From Burkholderia lata (GTDB lineage: Bacteria; Pseudomonadota; Gammaproteobacteria; Burkholderiales; Burkholderiaceae): DNA of 64,000 nucleotides. The stretch covers positions 395,800 to 459,799 of the forward strand of contig NZ_CABVQK010000009.1 of assembly GCF_902499335.1 (NCBI RefSeq), read 5' to 3'. This document shows positions 17,917 through 27,658 of the stretch, piece by piece. The notes beneath the pieces are model-generated. The model was not told the origin of the DNA and did not search any database. It saw only the letters and a list, made by a program, of their open reading frames with translations. Position 1 is the stretch's first letter; every line of letters begins with the position of its first letter. Made by a program: the position numbers and the translations under genes.

Positions 17917-18143
17917 AGATGGCCGGCCGGGCCCCCGGTCAGGCCCCCGATCCCGCGTGGCCGCCCGCCATATCGCCGCGCGCGATTTTCTTCGCACAAT
18001 CGCTTCGTAGACCGTCCCCGCGCCGCTCTCTATCATCGGCTGATCCTTTTCCGATGCGATGACTCCTGTCCGGAGAACGCCCGTGCGTTCGCCGCGGCGT
18101 CGCTCATCCGTCGATACCGTCTTTGGACAGGAGAGTGGTTTCC

Positions 18144-18974
18144 ATGCTGCATGCCGTTTTTTCCGCCCGCTTTTCCGCCGGCCGCGTCGCGCGTCTGCTG
18201 GCCGCCGCCGTGCTCGGCGTCGCGCTGCTCAATGGCGCGCACGCCGACACCGCGCCGCTGAAGGTCGGCATCTCGACCAGTCCGCAGATCGAGGCACTGA
18301 AGGTCGCCGCCAAGGAGGCGAAGGCGCAGGGGCTCGACGTGAAGATCGTCGAATTCACCGACTGGAATACGCCGAACGCGGCGCTCGCGAACAAGGACAT
18401 CGACGTCAACTACTTCCAGCACATCCCGTTCCTCGAGAACGCGAACAAGCAGGGCGGCTACAACTTCGTGTCGATCGCACCCGGCACGATCATGAAGATC
18501 GGCCTCTATTCGAAGAAGGTGAAAAACTTCAGCGAGCTGAAGGACGGCGCGAAGGTCGCGATCGCGAACGATCCGGTGAACGGCGGGCGCGGGCTGTTGC
18601 TGCTGCAGCGTGCGGGGCTCATCACGCTGAAGCCGGGCGCCGACTACCGCGCGACGACGCATGACATCGTCGCGAACCCGAAGCACCTGAAGATCATCCC
18701 GCTCGAAGCGTCGCAGCTCGCGCGTTCGCTCGACGACGTCGATCTCGCGCAGGGCTACCCGAGCTTCATCAAGCTCGCCGGCACGACCGACCCGAACAGC
18801 GCGCTGCTGTTCGACGGCACGGAGAACAAGATCTTCGCGATCCAGTGGGTCGTGCGGCCGGACAGCGTGAACGATCCGCGCATCCGCAAGTTCATCGCGA
18901 TCTACCAGCAGTCGCCGGCCGTGCGCAAGGCGCTCGACAACGCGTTCGGCTCGCTGTACGCGATCGCGTGGTGA
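18144..18974 (+). CDS. metQ: MetQ/NlpA-family substrate-binding protein
   Basis: This 276-residue periplasmic binding protein has an N-terminal signal peptide ending NGAHA-D near residue 35. No lipobox Cys is present, unlike classical lipoprotein MetQ. Family features are LKVGISTSPQIEAL, DIDVNYFQHIPFLE, NDPVNGGRGLLLLQ and a YAIAW end. With the MetN and MetI proteins downstream it forms an importer of methionine or another small sulfur compound. The ATG at 18144 follows AGGAGA. The monooxygenase gene inserted between metQ and metN suggests that the cargo is a xenobiotic or organosulfur compound to be oxidised, not methionine itself. Confidence 0.85.
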   Translation: MLHAVFSARFSAGRVARLLAAAVLGVALLNGAHADTAPLKVGISTSPQIEALKVAAKEAKAQGLDVKIVEFTDWNTPNAALANKDIDVNYFQHIPFLENANKQGGYNFVSIAPGTIMKIGLYSKKVKNFSELKDGAKVAIANDPVNGGRGLLLLQRAGLITLKPGADYRATTHDIVANPKHLKIIPLEASQLARSLDDVDLAQGYPSFIKLAGTTDPNSALLFDGTENKIFAIQWVVRPDSVNDPRIRKFIAIYQQSPAVRKALDNAFGSLYAIAW

Positions 18975-18985
18975 CGGAGGCGGGC

Positions 18986-20398
18986 ATGACGACGGCGAAC
19001 CGCAAGAAGATCCTGCTCAATGCGTTCAACATGAACTGCGTCGGGCATATCAACCACGGGCTGTGGACGCATCCGCGCGACCGCTCCGCGCACTACACCG
19101 ATCTCGACTACTGGGCCGATCTCGCGAAGACGCTCGAGCGCGGCAAGTTCGACGGGATCTTCCTCGCGGACATCGTCGGCGTGTACGACGTGTTCGGCGG
19201 CGGCCCCGATGCCGCGCTGCGCGAATCGGTGCAGGTGCCCGTCAACGATCCGCTGCTGCTCGTGCCCGCGATGGCGCAGGTCACGCGGCACCTCGGCTTC
19301 GGCGTGACCGCGAACCTGACCTACGAGCCGCCTTACCTGTTCGCGCGCCGCATGTCGACGCTCGATCATCTGACGAAAGGGCGCGTGGGCTGGAACATCG
19401 TCACCGGCTATCTCGACAGCGCCGCGCGCGGGATGGGCCTCGCGCAGCAGATCGGCCACGACGACCGCTACGAGCGCGCGGACGACTACATGGACGTCGT
19501 CTACAAGCTGTGGGAACAGAGCTGGGACGACGACGCGGTGATCCGCGACGCACAGGCGCGCGTGTTCGCGCAGCCGGGCAAGGTGCGGCGCGTGAAGCAC
19601 GACGGGCCGTTCTATTCGATCGACGCGATTCATCTGAGCGAGCCGTCGCTGCAGCGCACGCCGGTGCTGTACCAGGCCGGATCGTCCGCGCGCGGCGTCG
19701 AGTTCGCGGGCCGTCACGCGGAATGCGTGTTCGTGAACGGGCAAAGCAAGGCCGCCGCCCGCGCGGCGGCACTCGACATCCGCGCGGCCGCTGCACGGCA
19801 GGGCCGCGACCCGGCGTCGATCAAAATCTTCGCGGGCGTGAGCGTCGTGACGGCCGAGACCGAGCGGCTCGCGCGCGAGAAGTTCGACGAATACCGGCGC
19901 TACGCGAGCCCCGAGGCCGGCCTCGCGCATTTCGCGAGCTCGACCGGCATCGATTTCGCGAAGTACGGCCTCGACGAGCCGATCTCGTACGTGAAGACCG
20001 ACTCGATCCAGTCGGCCGTCGACGCGATCTCGCGCAAAAGCACGACCGGCACGTGGACCGTGCGGCGGATGCTCGAACAGATGTCGCTCGGCGGCCGCTA
20101 TGCGCCGATCGTCGGCTCGCCGTCGCAGGTCGCGGACGAACTGCAGTCGTGGATCGACGAGACCGGCATCGACGGCTTCAACCTGACGCGCACCGTGATG
20201 CCTGAGTCGTTCGAGGATTTCGTCGACTGGGTCGTGCCCGAGCTGCAGAACCGCGGCGTCTACAAGGAAGACTACGATCCCGCGCCGACGCTGCGCGAGA
20301 AGCTGTTCGGCGCGGGCCCGCGCCTGCCCGCGTGGCACACGGGCGCGCGGCACCGGCCGGCCGCCGTGGCCGAACCCGCGCATCCCGCGCATGCGTGA
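18986..20398 (+). CDS. FMN-dependent monooxygenase of the NtaA/SnaA/DszA family
   Basis: This 470-residue class C flavin monooxygenase has a bacterial-luciferase-like TIM barrel. Typical motifs are KILLNAFNMNCVGHINHGLW at the N-terminus, FDGIFLADIVGVYDVF, TKGRVGWNIVTGYLDS and YQAGSSARGVEFA. Relatives oxidise nitrilotriacetate, EDTA or dibenzothiophene sulfone using FMNH2 from a separate reductase, and many cleave C-S or C-N bonds. It starts 12 bases after metQ and lies within the transporter operon. No flavin reductase gene is nearby, so the reductase must be encoded elsewhere. The exact substrate is unknown. Confidence 0.85.
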   Translation: MTTANRKKILLNAFNMNCVGHINHGLWTHPRDRSAHYTDLDYWADLAKTLERGKFDGIFLADIVGVYDVFGGGPDAALRESVQVPVNDPLLLVPAMAQVTRHLGFGVTANLTYEPPYLFARRMSTLDHLTKGRVGWNIVTGYLDSAARGMGLAQQIGHDDRYERADDYMDVVYKLWEQSWDDDAVIRDAQARVFAQPGKVRRVKHDGPFYSIDAIHLSEPSLQRTPVLYQAGSSARGVEFAGRHAECVFVNGQSKAAARAAALDIRAAAARQGRDPASIKIFAGVSVVTAETERLAREKFDEYRRYASPEAGLAHFASSTGIDFAKYGLDEPISYVKTDSIQSAVDAISRKSTTGTWTVRRMLEQMSLGGRYAPIVGSPSQVADELQSWIDETGIDGFNLTRTVMPESFEDFVDWVVPELQNRGVYKEDYDPAPTLREKLFGAGPRLPAWHTGARHRPAAVAEPAHPAHA

Positions 20399-20416
20399 AC
20401 GTGACGGAGCGAAGCG

Positions 20417-21601
20417 ATGACGCAATTGTTCGATACGCTGGGTTTCATCGACGCCTCGGCTGTGCGAGCCGGCGTCACGGCCGCGACGCATGATGAAGCG
20501 GCGTCGGCCGACTCGGCCGGCGGCGCCGCCGTGTCGCTGGAGCAGGTCGGCAAGGTGTTCGCGACGCCGCGCGGCCAGGCCGCCGCGCTGCGCGACGTGA
20601 CGCTCGATGTGCGGCGCGGCGAGGTCTTCGGGATCATCGGCCGCAGCGGTGCCGGGAAGTCGACGCTGCTGCGGCTCGTGAACGGCCTCGAACGGCCGAG
20701 TTCGGGCCGCGTGCGCGTGCAGGGCGTCGACGTCGGCGCGCTCGACGAGGACGGGCTCGTCGCGCTGCGGCGCCGCACCGGCATGGTGTTCCAGCATTTC
20801 AACCTGCTGTCCGCGAAGACGGTGTTCGAGAACGTCGCGCTGCCGCTGAAGATCGCCGGCGTGCCGAAGGCCGAGCGCGTGCGCAAGGTCGAGGCGCTGC
20901 TCGAACTGGTCGGGCTCGCCGCGAAGCGCGACGCGTATCCGGCGAGCCTGTCGGGCGGGCAGAAGCAGCGCGTCGGCATTGCCCGCGCGCTCGTGCACGA
21001 TCCGGAAGTGCTGCTGTGCGACGAGGCGACGTCGGCGCTCGATCCCGAGACGACGCAATCGATCCTCGCGCTGCTCGCCGACATCAACCGCCGTCTCGGG
21101 CTGACGATCGTGCTGATCACGCACGAGATGGAAGTGATCCGCGCGGTGTGCGACACGGTCGCGGTGATCGAACAGGGCGAAGTCGTCGAAACGGGCCCCG
21201 TGTGGCGCGTGTTCGGCGATCCGCGCCACGGCGCGACGCGCGCGCTGCTCAGCACGCTCGTGCACGACCTGCCGGCCGAACTGGCCGCGCGCGTGCAGCC
21301 GCTGCCCGAGCAGGCCGCGCTACCCGACGGCGCGCAGGTCGTGCTCGACGTCCGCTATACGGGCGAGAGCGGCGGCGAGCCGGATGTCGGTGCGCTCGCG
21401 GCGGCGCTCGGCGGCTCGGTACGTTTCCTGCACGGCGGCATCGAGCGTATCCAGGGGCATGCGCAAGGGCGGCTCGTGATCGCGGCAGCGCCGCGCGCGG
21501 AGGACGCCGGCCAATCGCCGGCCCGCGGCGGCGCGGTTGCCGCGCTGCTCGAACGCGCGCGCCGCCACGCGAATCACGCGGAGGTGCTCGGCTATGTTTG
21601 A
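20417..21601 (+). CDS. metN: MetN-type ABC transporter ATPase
   Basis: This 394-residue ATPase has Walker A (GRSGAGKST), the signature LSGGQKQRVGIARAL, Walker B (LLCDEATSALD) and the H-loop ITHEMEV. The C-terminal 100 residues, with LDVRYTGESGGEPDV and FLHGGIERIQGHAQGRLVI, form the NIL substrate-sensing domain of MetN proteins, which in E. coli MetN allows trans-inhibition by methionine. About 35 extra residues at the N-terminus are unusual. It overlaps metI by 8 bases. Confidence 0.92.
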   Translation: MTQLFDTLGFIDASAVRAGVTAATHDEAASADSAGGAAVSLEQVGKVFATPRGQAAALRDVTLDVRRGEVFGIIGRSGAGKSTLLRLVNGLERPSSGRVRVQGVDVGALDEDGLVALRRRTGMVFQHFNLLSAKTVFENVALPLKIAGVPKAERVRKVEALLELVGLAAKRDAYPASLSGGQKQRVGIARALVHDPEVLLCDEATSALDPETTQSILALLADINRRLGLTIVLITHEMEVIRAVCDTVAVIEQGEVVETGPVWRVFGDPRHGATRALLSTLVHDLPAELAARVQPLPEQAALPDGAQVVLDVRYTGESGGEPDVGALAAALGGSVRFLHGGIERIQGHAQGRLVIAAAPRAEDAGQSPARGGAVAALLERARRHANHAEVLGYV

Positions 21602-22250
21602 CCTCTGGTGGCCCGAACTGCTCGATGCGATCCGCGACACGCTGTCGATGGTCGCCGCGTCGGCCGTGATCGCCGCGCTGATCGGCATCCCGCTCGCGGT
21701 GATCCTCGTGACGACCGCACCCGGCGGCATCTACGAACGGCGCGGCGTGAACGCGGTGCTCGGCGCGCTCGTCAACGTGTTCCGCTCGACGCCGTTCATC
21801 ATCCTGCTCGTCGCGCTGCTGCCGTTCACGCGCGTGCTGATCGGCACGACGATCGGCGTCTGGGCGGCCGTCGTGCCGCTGTCGATCGCCGCGATCCCGT
21901 TCTTCGCGCGGATCGCCGAGGTGAGCCTGCGCGAAGTCGACCGCGGGCTGATCGAGGCCGCGCTCGCGATGGGTGCGAAGCGCCGCCACATCGTCTGGCA
22001 CGTGCTGTTGCCCGAAGCGCTGCCCGGCATGCTCGGCGGCTTCACCATTACCGTCGTCGCGCTGATCGGCTCGACCGCGATGGCGGGCGCCGTCGGCGCG
22101 GGCGGGCTCGGCGATCTCGCGATCCGCTACGGCTACCAGCGTTTCGACACCACCGTCATGGCGACCGTGATCGTGATCCTGATCGCGCTCGTCTCGGCCG
22201 TGCAAATCACGGGCGACCGCCTGGTCCGACGCGTGACCCGGCGTACCTGA
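21594..22250 (+). CDS. metI: MetI-type ABC transporter permease
   Basis: This 218-residue permease with about five membrane helices begins MFDLWWPELLDAIRDTLSMV inside the end of metN. The EAA coupling loop reads EAALAMGAKRRHIVWHVLLPEALPG. The conserved C-terminal RYGYQRFDTTVM is typical of MetI. It forms the membrane dimer of the MetQNI importer. Its upstream overlap with metN indicates translational coupling. Confidence 0.92.
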   Translation: MFDLWWPELLDAIRDTLSMVAASAVIAALIGIPLAVILVTTAPGGIYERRGVNAVLGALVNVFRSTPFIILLVALLPFTRVLIGTTIGVWAAVVPLSIAAIPFFARIAEVSLREVDRGLIEAALAMGAKRRHIVWHVLLPEALPGMLGGFTITVVALIGSTAMAGAVGAGGLGDLAIRYGYQRFDTTVMATVIVILIALVSAVQITGDRLVRRVTRRT

Positions 22251-22304
22251 GCGACGCCACAAGCGTCTGCTCGCTTCATTCATGATCCTGAGAGAAAGAA
22301 CCCT

Positions 22305-23147
22305 ATGACCTTGCCCATCGGCGCGCCGCGCGAATGGAACGGACAATTCGAGGAAGCGCTGTTTCTCGACGTGGCGCGACGCCATCGTCCGGACTTCCCG
22401 GCCAAGCTCGCGACGCCGCCGCGCGAACCGCGCAACGGCGACGAGCTGGCCGCTGTCGCCGATTACTACACGAAGATGGCATCGCACGACCTGTTCATCG
22501 TGCAGGTCGTCGCGAAGGCGATCGACACGCTGTTTCGCGACGATCCGCATTTCCAGTTGATCCTGTCGCGCCAGCTCGGCGACGACGGCGCGCACGCGGT
22601 GATCGGCCGCGAACGCGTGACCGAACTGACGGGGCGTGATCCGCTGCCGGAAGTCGACCGGCTCGTCGCCGCGCACTGGGCACGCATCGGCGACATCGCG
22701 GTGCGCGACGTCGCGGGCTTTCTCGCGTTCGAATGGCACTACGAGCTGCACATCCTCGCGAAGCTGTGGATCCAGCGCAAGACCGGCCGCATCGGCGATT
22801 CCGCGATGCGCGAGCACGGCGAGAACCGGATCAGGCCGGACGAGGAGTGGCATCGCGTGCAGATCGTCCAGTGGTGGTTCGACACGCTGAAGACGCTGCC
22901 GGCGGCGGAACGCGACGCGCTGATCGATCGCGTGATCGCGGCCGACGAGGAAACGCAGGCGCGGCTCGACGATTACCTGCACGACGAGTACGCGCACACC
23001 GCGCACGTGTTCGGCGCGGATATCGCCGAATACCGTGCGATCTACGACGACTGGCGGCGCGAGATCCTGTCGCGGCTGACCGGCCGCCAGCTCGACGCGC
23101 TCGTGCCGCTGTCGGGTGAAGCGGTTGCGCAGGAAGCCGTCGCATGA
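22305..23147 (+). CDS. Unassigned helical protein with repeated ExxH motifs (possible diiron oxidase-like)
   Basis: I do not recognise this 280-residue soluble protein by name. It looks all-helical and rich in candidate metal ligands: D94xxH97, then EWHYELH (143-149), E180xxH183 and E228xxH231. Pairs of ExxH on separate helices are the mark of ferritin-like or haem-oxygenase-like diiron enzymes, so an oxygen-activating diiron role is a reasonable but unproven guess. It lies between metI and an acyl-CoA-dehydrogenase-like monooxygenase in a sulfur operon, and its stop overlaps that gene by an ATGA. The context suggests it takes part in oxidation or desulfurisation of the imported compound. Confidence 0.65.
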   Translation: MTLPIGAPREWNGQFEEALFLDVARRHRPDFPAKLATPPREPRNGDELAAVADYYTKMASHDLFIVQVVAKAIDTLFRDDPHFQLILSRQLGDDGAHAVIGRERVTELTGRDPLPEVDRLVAAHWARIGDIAVRDVAGFLAFEWHYELHILAKLWIQRKTGRIGDSAMREHGENRIRPDEEWHRVQIVQWWFDTLKTLPAAERDALIDRVIAADEETQARLDDYLHDEYAHTAHVFGADIAEYRAIYDDWRREILSRLTGRQLDALVPLSGEAVAQEAVA

Positions 23148-24355
23148 ACGATCCACGTGGCCCGGCGACCTTCGCGCCGGATACCGAAACGCCCGCCTTC
23201 GACCGCGCCGCGCTGGCGCGAGCGATCGACGCGCTGCGCGCATCTGCCGCCGCGCGCGACCGCGCGGGCGGTCATGCGGCGCAGGAGAAGCAGTGGCTCG
23301 CCGATGCGGGGCTGCTGACGCTCGCGGTGCCGCGTGCGTTCGGCGGGCAGGAAGCCGCATGGCCCGAGATCTACGATGCGATCCGGCAGATCGCGCGCGT
23401 CGACAGCGCGCTCGCGCATCTCGTCGGGTTCCAGTGCCTGCAGGTGGTGAGCGTCGACGTGTGGGGCAACGCTGCCCAGCGCGAACGCTATCTGCGCGGC
23501 ACGGTCGAGCAGCGCTGGTGGTGGGGCAATGCGGTCAATCCGCTCGACACGCGGCTCGTGGCCACGGCGACGCCCGACGGCGGTTACCGGCTCGATGGCG
23601 TGAAGGGCTTTTGTTCGGGCACGCGAGGCTCGCAGCGCATGACGGTGTCCGCGCACGATCCGGACACCGGCCGCACCGTGTTCGGCGTGGTGCCGACCGA
23701 TCGCCCGGGGATCACGGTCAACGAAGACTGGGATCCGATCGGCCAGCGCCAGACCGACAGCGGCAGCGTGCGCTTCGACGGCGTGGCGCTCGCGGCGGAC
23801 GAGGTGCTGCACCGTTCCGAGGCACCGCCGACCCCGCGCGCGACGCTGCGCACGCTCGTGTCGCAGCTCGTGCTGACCAACCTGTTCGTCGGGCTCGCGG
23901 AGGGCGCGCTGGCGGAAGCGCGCGACTACGTGCTGACACATGGCCGCCCGTGGATCCAGTCGGATGTCGCGCAGGCGAGCGACGATCCGTACACGCTGCA
24001 GCGCTTCGGCGACATGCGTGTGCGGGCGATCGCCGCGGCGGCGCTGGCCGATCGCGCGGCCGCCGCGTTGCAGCGTGCGTGGGCGCGGCAGGATGCGCTG
24101 ACGGCCGACGAGCGTGCCGAGGTGGCGCTCGCGGTATCGGAGGCGAAGATCGTCGCGCAGCGCGCGGCGCTCGAAAACGGCGAGGCGCTGTTCGACGCAT
24201 GCGGCGCACGCGCGACGGCCGCGTCGCTCGGCCTTGACCGCTTCTGGCGGAATGCGCGCACGCATACGCTGCACGATCCGCTCGACTACCGGCTGCGCGA
24301 CGTGGGCCGGTTCGCACTGGCCGGGGAATTGCCGCCGGCGTCGCTCTATACGTAA
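23144..24355 (+). CDS. DszC/SfnB-like flavin monooxygenase, acyl-CoA dehydrogenase fold
   Basis: This 403-residue protein has the acyl-CoA dehydrogenase fold: an N-terminal helical domain (EKQWLADAGLLTLAVPRAFGG), a beta domain (VKGFCSGTRGSQRMTV, then DWDPIGQRQTDSGSVRFDGV), and a C-terminal four-helix bundle. The TDSGSV flavin-binding segment and lack of an obvious acyl-CoA catalytic Glu place it with the DszC/SfnB/IsoB monooxygenases that use FMNH2 and oxygen on sulfur compounds. It is translationally coupled to the preceding unassigned gene and ends the operon. The substrate is unknown. Confidence 0.82.
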   Translation: MNDPRGPATFAPDTETPAFDRAALARAIDALRASAAARDRAGGHAAQEKQWLADAGLLTLAVPRAFGGQEAAWPEIYDAIRQIARVDSALAHLVGFQCLQVVSVDVWGNAAQRERYLRGTVEQRWWWGNAVNPLDTRLVATATPDGGYRLDGVKGFCSGTRGSQRMTVSAHDPDTGRTVFGVVPTDRPGITVNEDWDPIGQRQTDSGSVRFDGVALAADEVLHRSEAPPTPRATLRTLVSQLVLTNLFVGLAEGALAEARDYVLTHGRPWIQSDVAQASDDPYTLQRFGDMRVRAIAAAALADRAAAALQRAWARQDALTADERAEVALAVSEAKIVAQRAALENGEALFDACGARATAASLGLDRFWRNARTHTLHDPLDYRLRDVGRFALAGELPPASLYT

Positions 24356-24371
24356 GTGAGCGCGCGCTCCG

Positions 24372-25193
24372 TTACTGCTCGACGGTAGGCAGGGCTTCCG
24401 GCGGCACGGCCGCGGGGGCGAGCGCGGGCGCAGGCTGGCTGGCCAGCGGTGCGCCGCCCTCCACGCCGGCGCGCTTGAACGACACCAGTTCGTTCGAATA
24501 GCGCGCCGTCCGCGTCCCGTTCGTGTCGTAGAACTCCTCGACCGACTTGACCCAGCGGCCGACCGCCGGCACGTACCAGAACGCCATGTAGGTCTTGCCG
24601 GTCCCTTCCGCCATCCCGCTGTTGCGGCTCTGCATGACGATCGTCGAGCCGTTCGCGTTGCGTGACACGCCGGACGTGACCGACTGCCCCGGCGCGACCT
24701 GCGCCTTCCACGTGCCTTCTGCCTCGATCTTGATCGCGTCGAACTTGCCGCCCGCCACGGTGACGGTGTCGGGACCGACGACCTTGTAATGCGTGTCGTA
24801 CGCTTCCGACGCGTGCTGCGCATTCGGGTGCGACTCGCTGTACTTGACCTCCCATGTCTTGCCGACCGTCAGCGGAAACGCCAGCGGACGATTCACCACG
24901 GTTTCCGTGCCGTTGACGCTGCGCGAGCGGCTCCAGTCCGCATCGACGATCCGCTCGCGCGGCGCCTGCGTCGCGCCGCTTTGCTGCGTTTCGACGTAGA
25001 TGTGCTCGGAAGTCGTGCGCTGCACGGAAATCTGGTCGCGCGTCTGGTGCCAGCCGTTCGGGCCGATTTCGACGGTGTTGATATAGGTCCAGGTATCGCC
25101 CGGCTTCAGCACGGGGGCCGCGATCGACTGGGCGAGCGCGATGCCGGGCAGCACGGCGCAGAGTGACAACGCAGCGAAGGTTTTCTTTTTCAT
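24372..25193 (-). CDS. Exported protein of unknown function
   Basis: This 273-residue protein has a clean Sec signal peptide (MKKKTFAALSLC to GIALA-Q) with the ATG at 25193. The mature part looks beta-rich, with segments such as KPGDTWTYINTVEIG, FPLTVGKTWEVKYSE and GGKFDAIKIEAEG; these hint at a lipocalin-like or DUF3108-like barrel, but I cannot name the family. The last 35 residues are a Pro/Ala-rich tail, probably disordered. It is convergent with the sulfur operon and divergent from the Zur-box-controlled operon, whose operator is about 200 bases from its start. Confidence 0.7.
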   Translation of the reverse strand: MKKKTFAALSLCAVLPGIALAQSIAAPVLKPGDTWTYINTVEIGPNGWHQTRDQISVQRTTSEHIYVETQQSGATQAPRERIVDADWSRSRSVNGTETVVNRPLAFPLTVGKTWEVKYSESHPNAQHASEAYDTHYKVVGPDTVTVAGGKFDAIKIEAEGTWKAQVAPGQSVTSGVSRNANGSTIVMQSRNSGMAEGTGKTYMAFWYVPAVGRWVKSVEEFYDTNGTRTARYSNELVSFKRAGVEGGAPLASQPAPALAPAAVPPEALPTVEQ

Positions 25194-25396
25194 GGTGTGT
25201 GGAGGAGGGGCCATCGGTCTCGCCGGAGAGCTTATCAACCACACCTTTCATTCGGCATGCCGTGTGGTGTGCCGCTGCCGCTCGCGGTTCGCGTCGAACC
25301 GGCGCCCGCGCGTCGTCGCTCGAGCGCGCGAATCCTCCGGCGTGGAACTGATCGACGGGGCGGCCGTTCGCCAGTGCGACCGGCTGGACGTCCAAA

Positions 25397-25431
25397 ATGA
25401 TATGTTATATCGTTGCGATACATTATATCAT
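25397..25431 (+). promoter_or_regulatory. Candidate Zur box
   Basis: ATGATATGTTATATCG (25397-25412) and CGATACATTATATCAT (25416-25431) form a long dyad around TTG, with most positions symmetric. The AT-rich GTTATAT/ATTATAT core resembles proteobacterial Zur sites. It stands out in a GC-rich genome and lies 34 bases before the COG0523 GTPase start. The genes that follow are classic zinc-starvation genes. Confidence 0.8.
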
Positions 25432-25464
25432 TCGATCCTCAACGTCCTCTTCCGGAATCGCCCG

Positions 25465-26673
<1,209 letters not shown>

Positions 26674-26731
26674 CCTGAACGCGCTTCCTGCATCGATCCG
26701 GATGGAGAAGGCGCTCCACCGGATTCCGAGC

Positions 26732-27658
26732 ATGAATGCACCTCTTCCCGATATTTCCCTGACCGATGCCGCGCCGGGCGGCCGCCCGCTCGAATGGGTC
26801 GGCATGCAGGGCATCGACCTGCCCGTCGCGGTGGCCGAGCCCGGCTGCCGGCGCGACGTGCATGCGCGCGCCGACGTGCAGGTCGATCTGCCCGCGCCGC
26901 ATGTGAAGGGCATCCACATGTCGCGGTTGTACCGGCTGCTCGACGGGCTCGGCGACGGCGCGGCAGTGTCGCCGGCCGGCCTGCAGCGCGTGCTGCGCGC
27001 GATGGTCGATAGCCATCGCGACTGCGACACGCGCAGTGCGCGAGTGCGGCTACGCTTCGACCTGCTGGCTCGACGCCCTGCGCTCGTGACCGAGGGGCTG
27101 GCCGGGTGGAAGGCGTACCCGGTTCGCATCGACGCGACGCTTGCCGGCGGAGCGTTCGAGCTGCGCGCGCAGGTGACGGTCGTCTATTCGTCGACGTGCC
27201 CATGCTCGGCCGCGCTGTCGCGGCACTGGGTCGAGCAGGCCTTCCTGGCGGCGTTCGGCCGCGACGATCGTGTTGAACCGGCGGCGGTCGCCGCATGGCT
27301 GAAACGGCATGCGACGGCGGCCACGCCGCACAGCCAGCGCAGCGAAGCGGTCGTCAGCGTGGGGCTGCCCGCCGATGGCGCGACGTTGGGGCTGGTCGAC
27401 CTGATCGATCGCATCGAGCACGCGCTCGGCACGCCGGTGCAGACGGCCGTCAAGCGCGCCGACGAGCAGGCGTTCGCGGTGCTGAACGGCGGGAACCTGA
27501 TGTTCGTCGAGGATGCCGCCCGCCGCGTCCAGGCCGCGCTGGATGACCACGGCCATCATGCGAACCCGCGCGTGCATGTGCGCCATCTGGAAAGCCTGCA
27601 TCCGCACGATGCGGTGGCCTGGGCCGCGCCGGTTCGCGAAGGCGCCGGCGCATGCTGA
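26732..27658 (+). CDS. folE2: GTP cyclohydrolase FolE2 (type IB)
   Basis: This enzyme of 308 residues converts GTP to dihydroneopterin triphosphate for folate synthesis. The IB form does not depend strictly on zinc and replaces zinc-dependent FolE when zinc is scarce. Family marks are WVGMQGIDLPV, KGIHMSRLY, the conserved STCPCSAALS with its active-site Cys, and PHSQRSEAVV. An in-frame ATG at 26702 is an alternative start. It follows the COG0523 gene by 58 bases and overlaps the next gene by 7. Its place in a zinc-starvation operon is the classic reported setting of folE2. Confidence 0.93.
   Translation: MNAPLPDISLTDAAPGGRPLEWVGMQGIDLPVAVAEPGCRRDVHARADVQVDLPAPHVKGIHMSRLYRLLDGLGDGAAVSPAGLQRVLRAMVDSHRDCDTRSARVRLRFDLLARRPALVTEGLAGWKAYPVRIDATLAGGAFELRAQVTVVYSSTCPCSAALSRHWVEQAFLAAFGRDDRVEPAAVAAWLKRHATAATPHSQRSEAVVSVGLPADGATLGLVDLIDRIEHALGTPVQTAVKRADEQAFAVLNGGNLMFVEDAARRVQAALDDHGHHANPRVHVRHLESLHPHDAVAWAAPVREGAGAC

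Larger units (their letters stand above)
17711..18143. other. Divergent regulatory region between the 2HCT and metQ-like genes
   Basis: This 433-base gap contains no gene. It holds the sigma-54 promoter and the candidate enhancer sites listed separately, both serving the minus-strand transporter. The right part must contain the promoter of the sulfur operon. I see no SAM riboswitch-like structure or clear sigma-70 promoter there. Confidence 0.5.

Noticed and set aside
17921..17960. GC-rich inverted repeats (GGCCGGCCGGGCCCC) as a terminator
   Set aside because: Neither flanking gene ends here; both start here. No T-run follows. Probably chance GC-rich symmetry.
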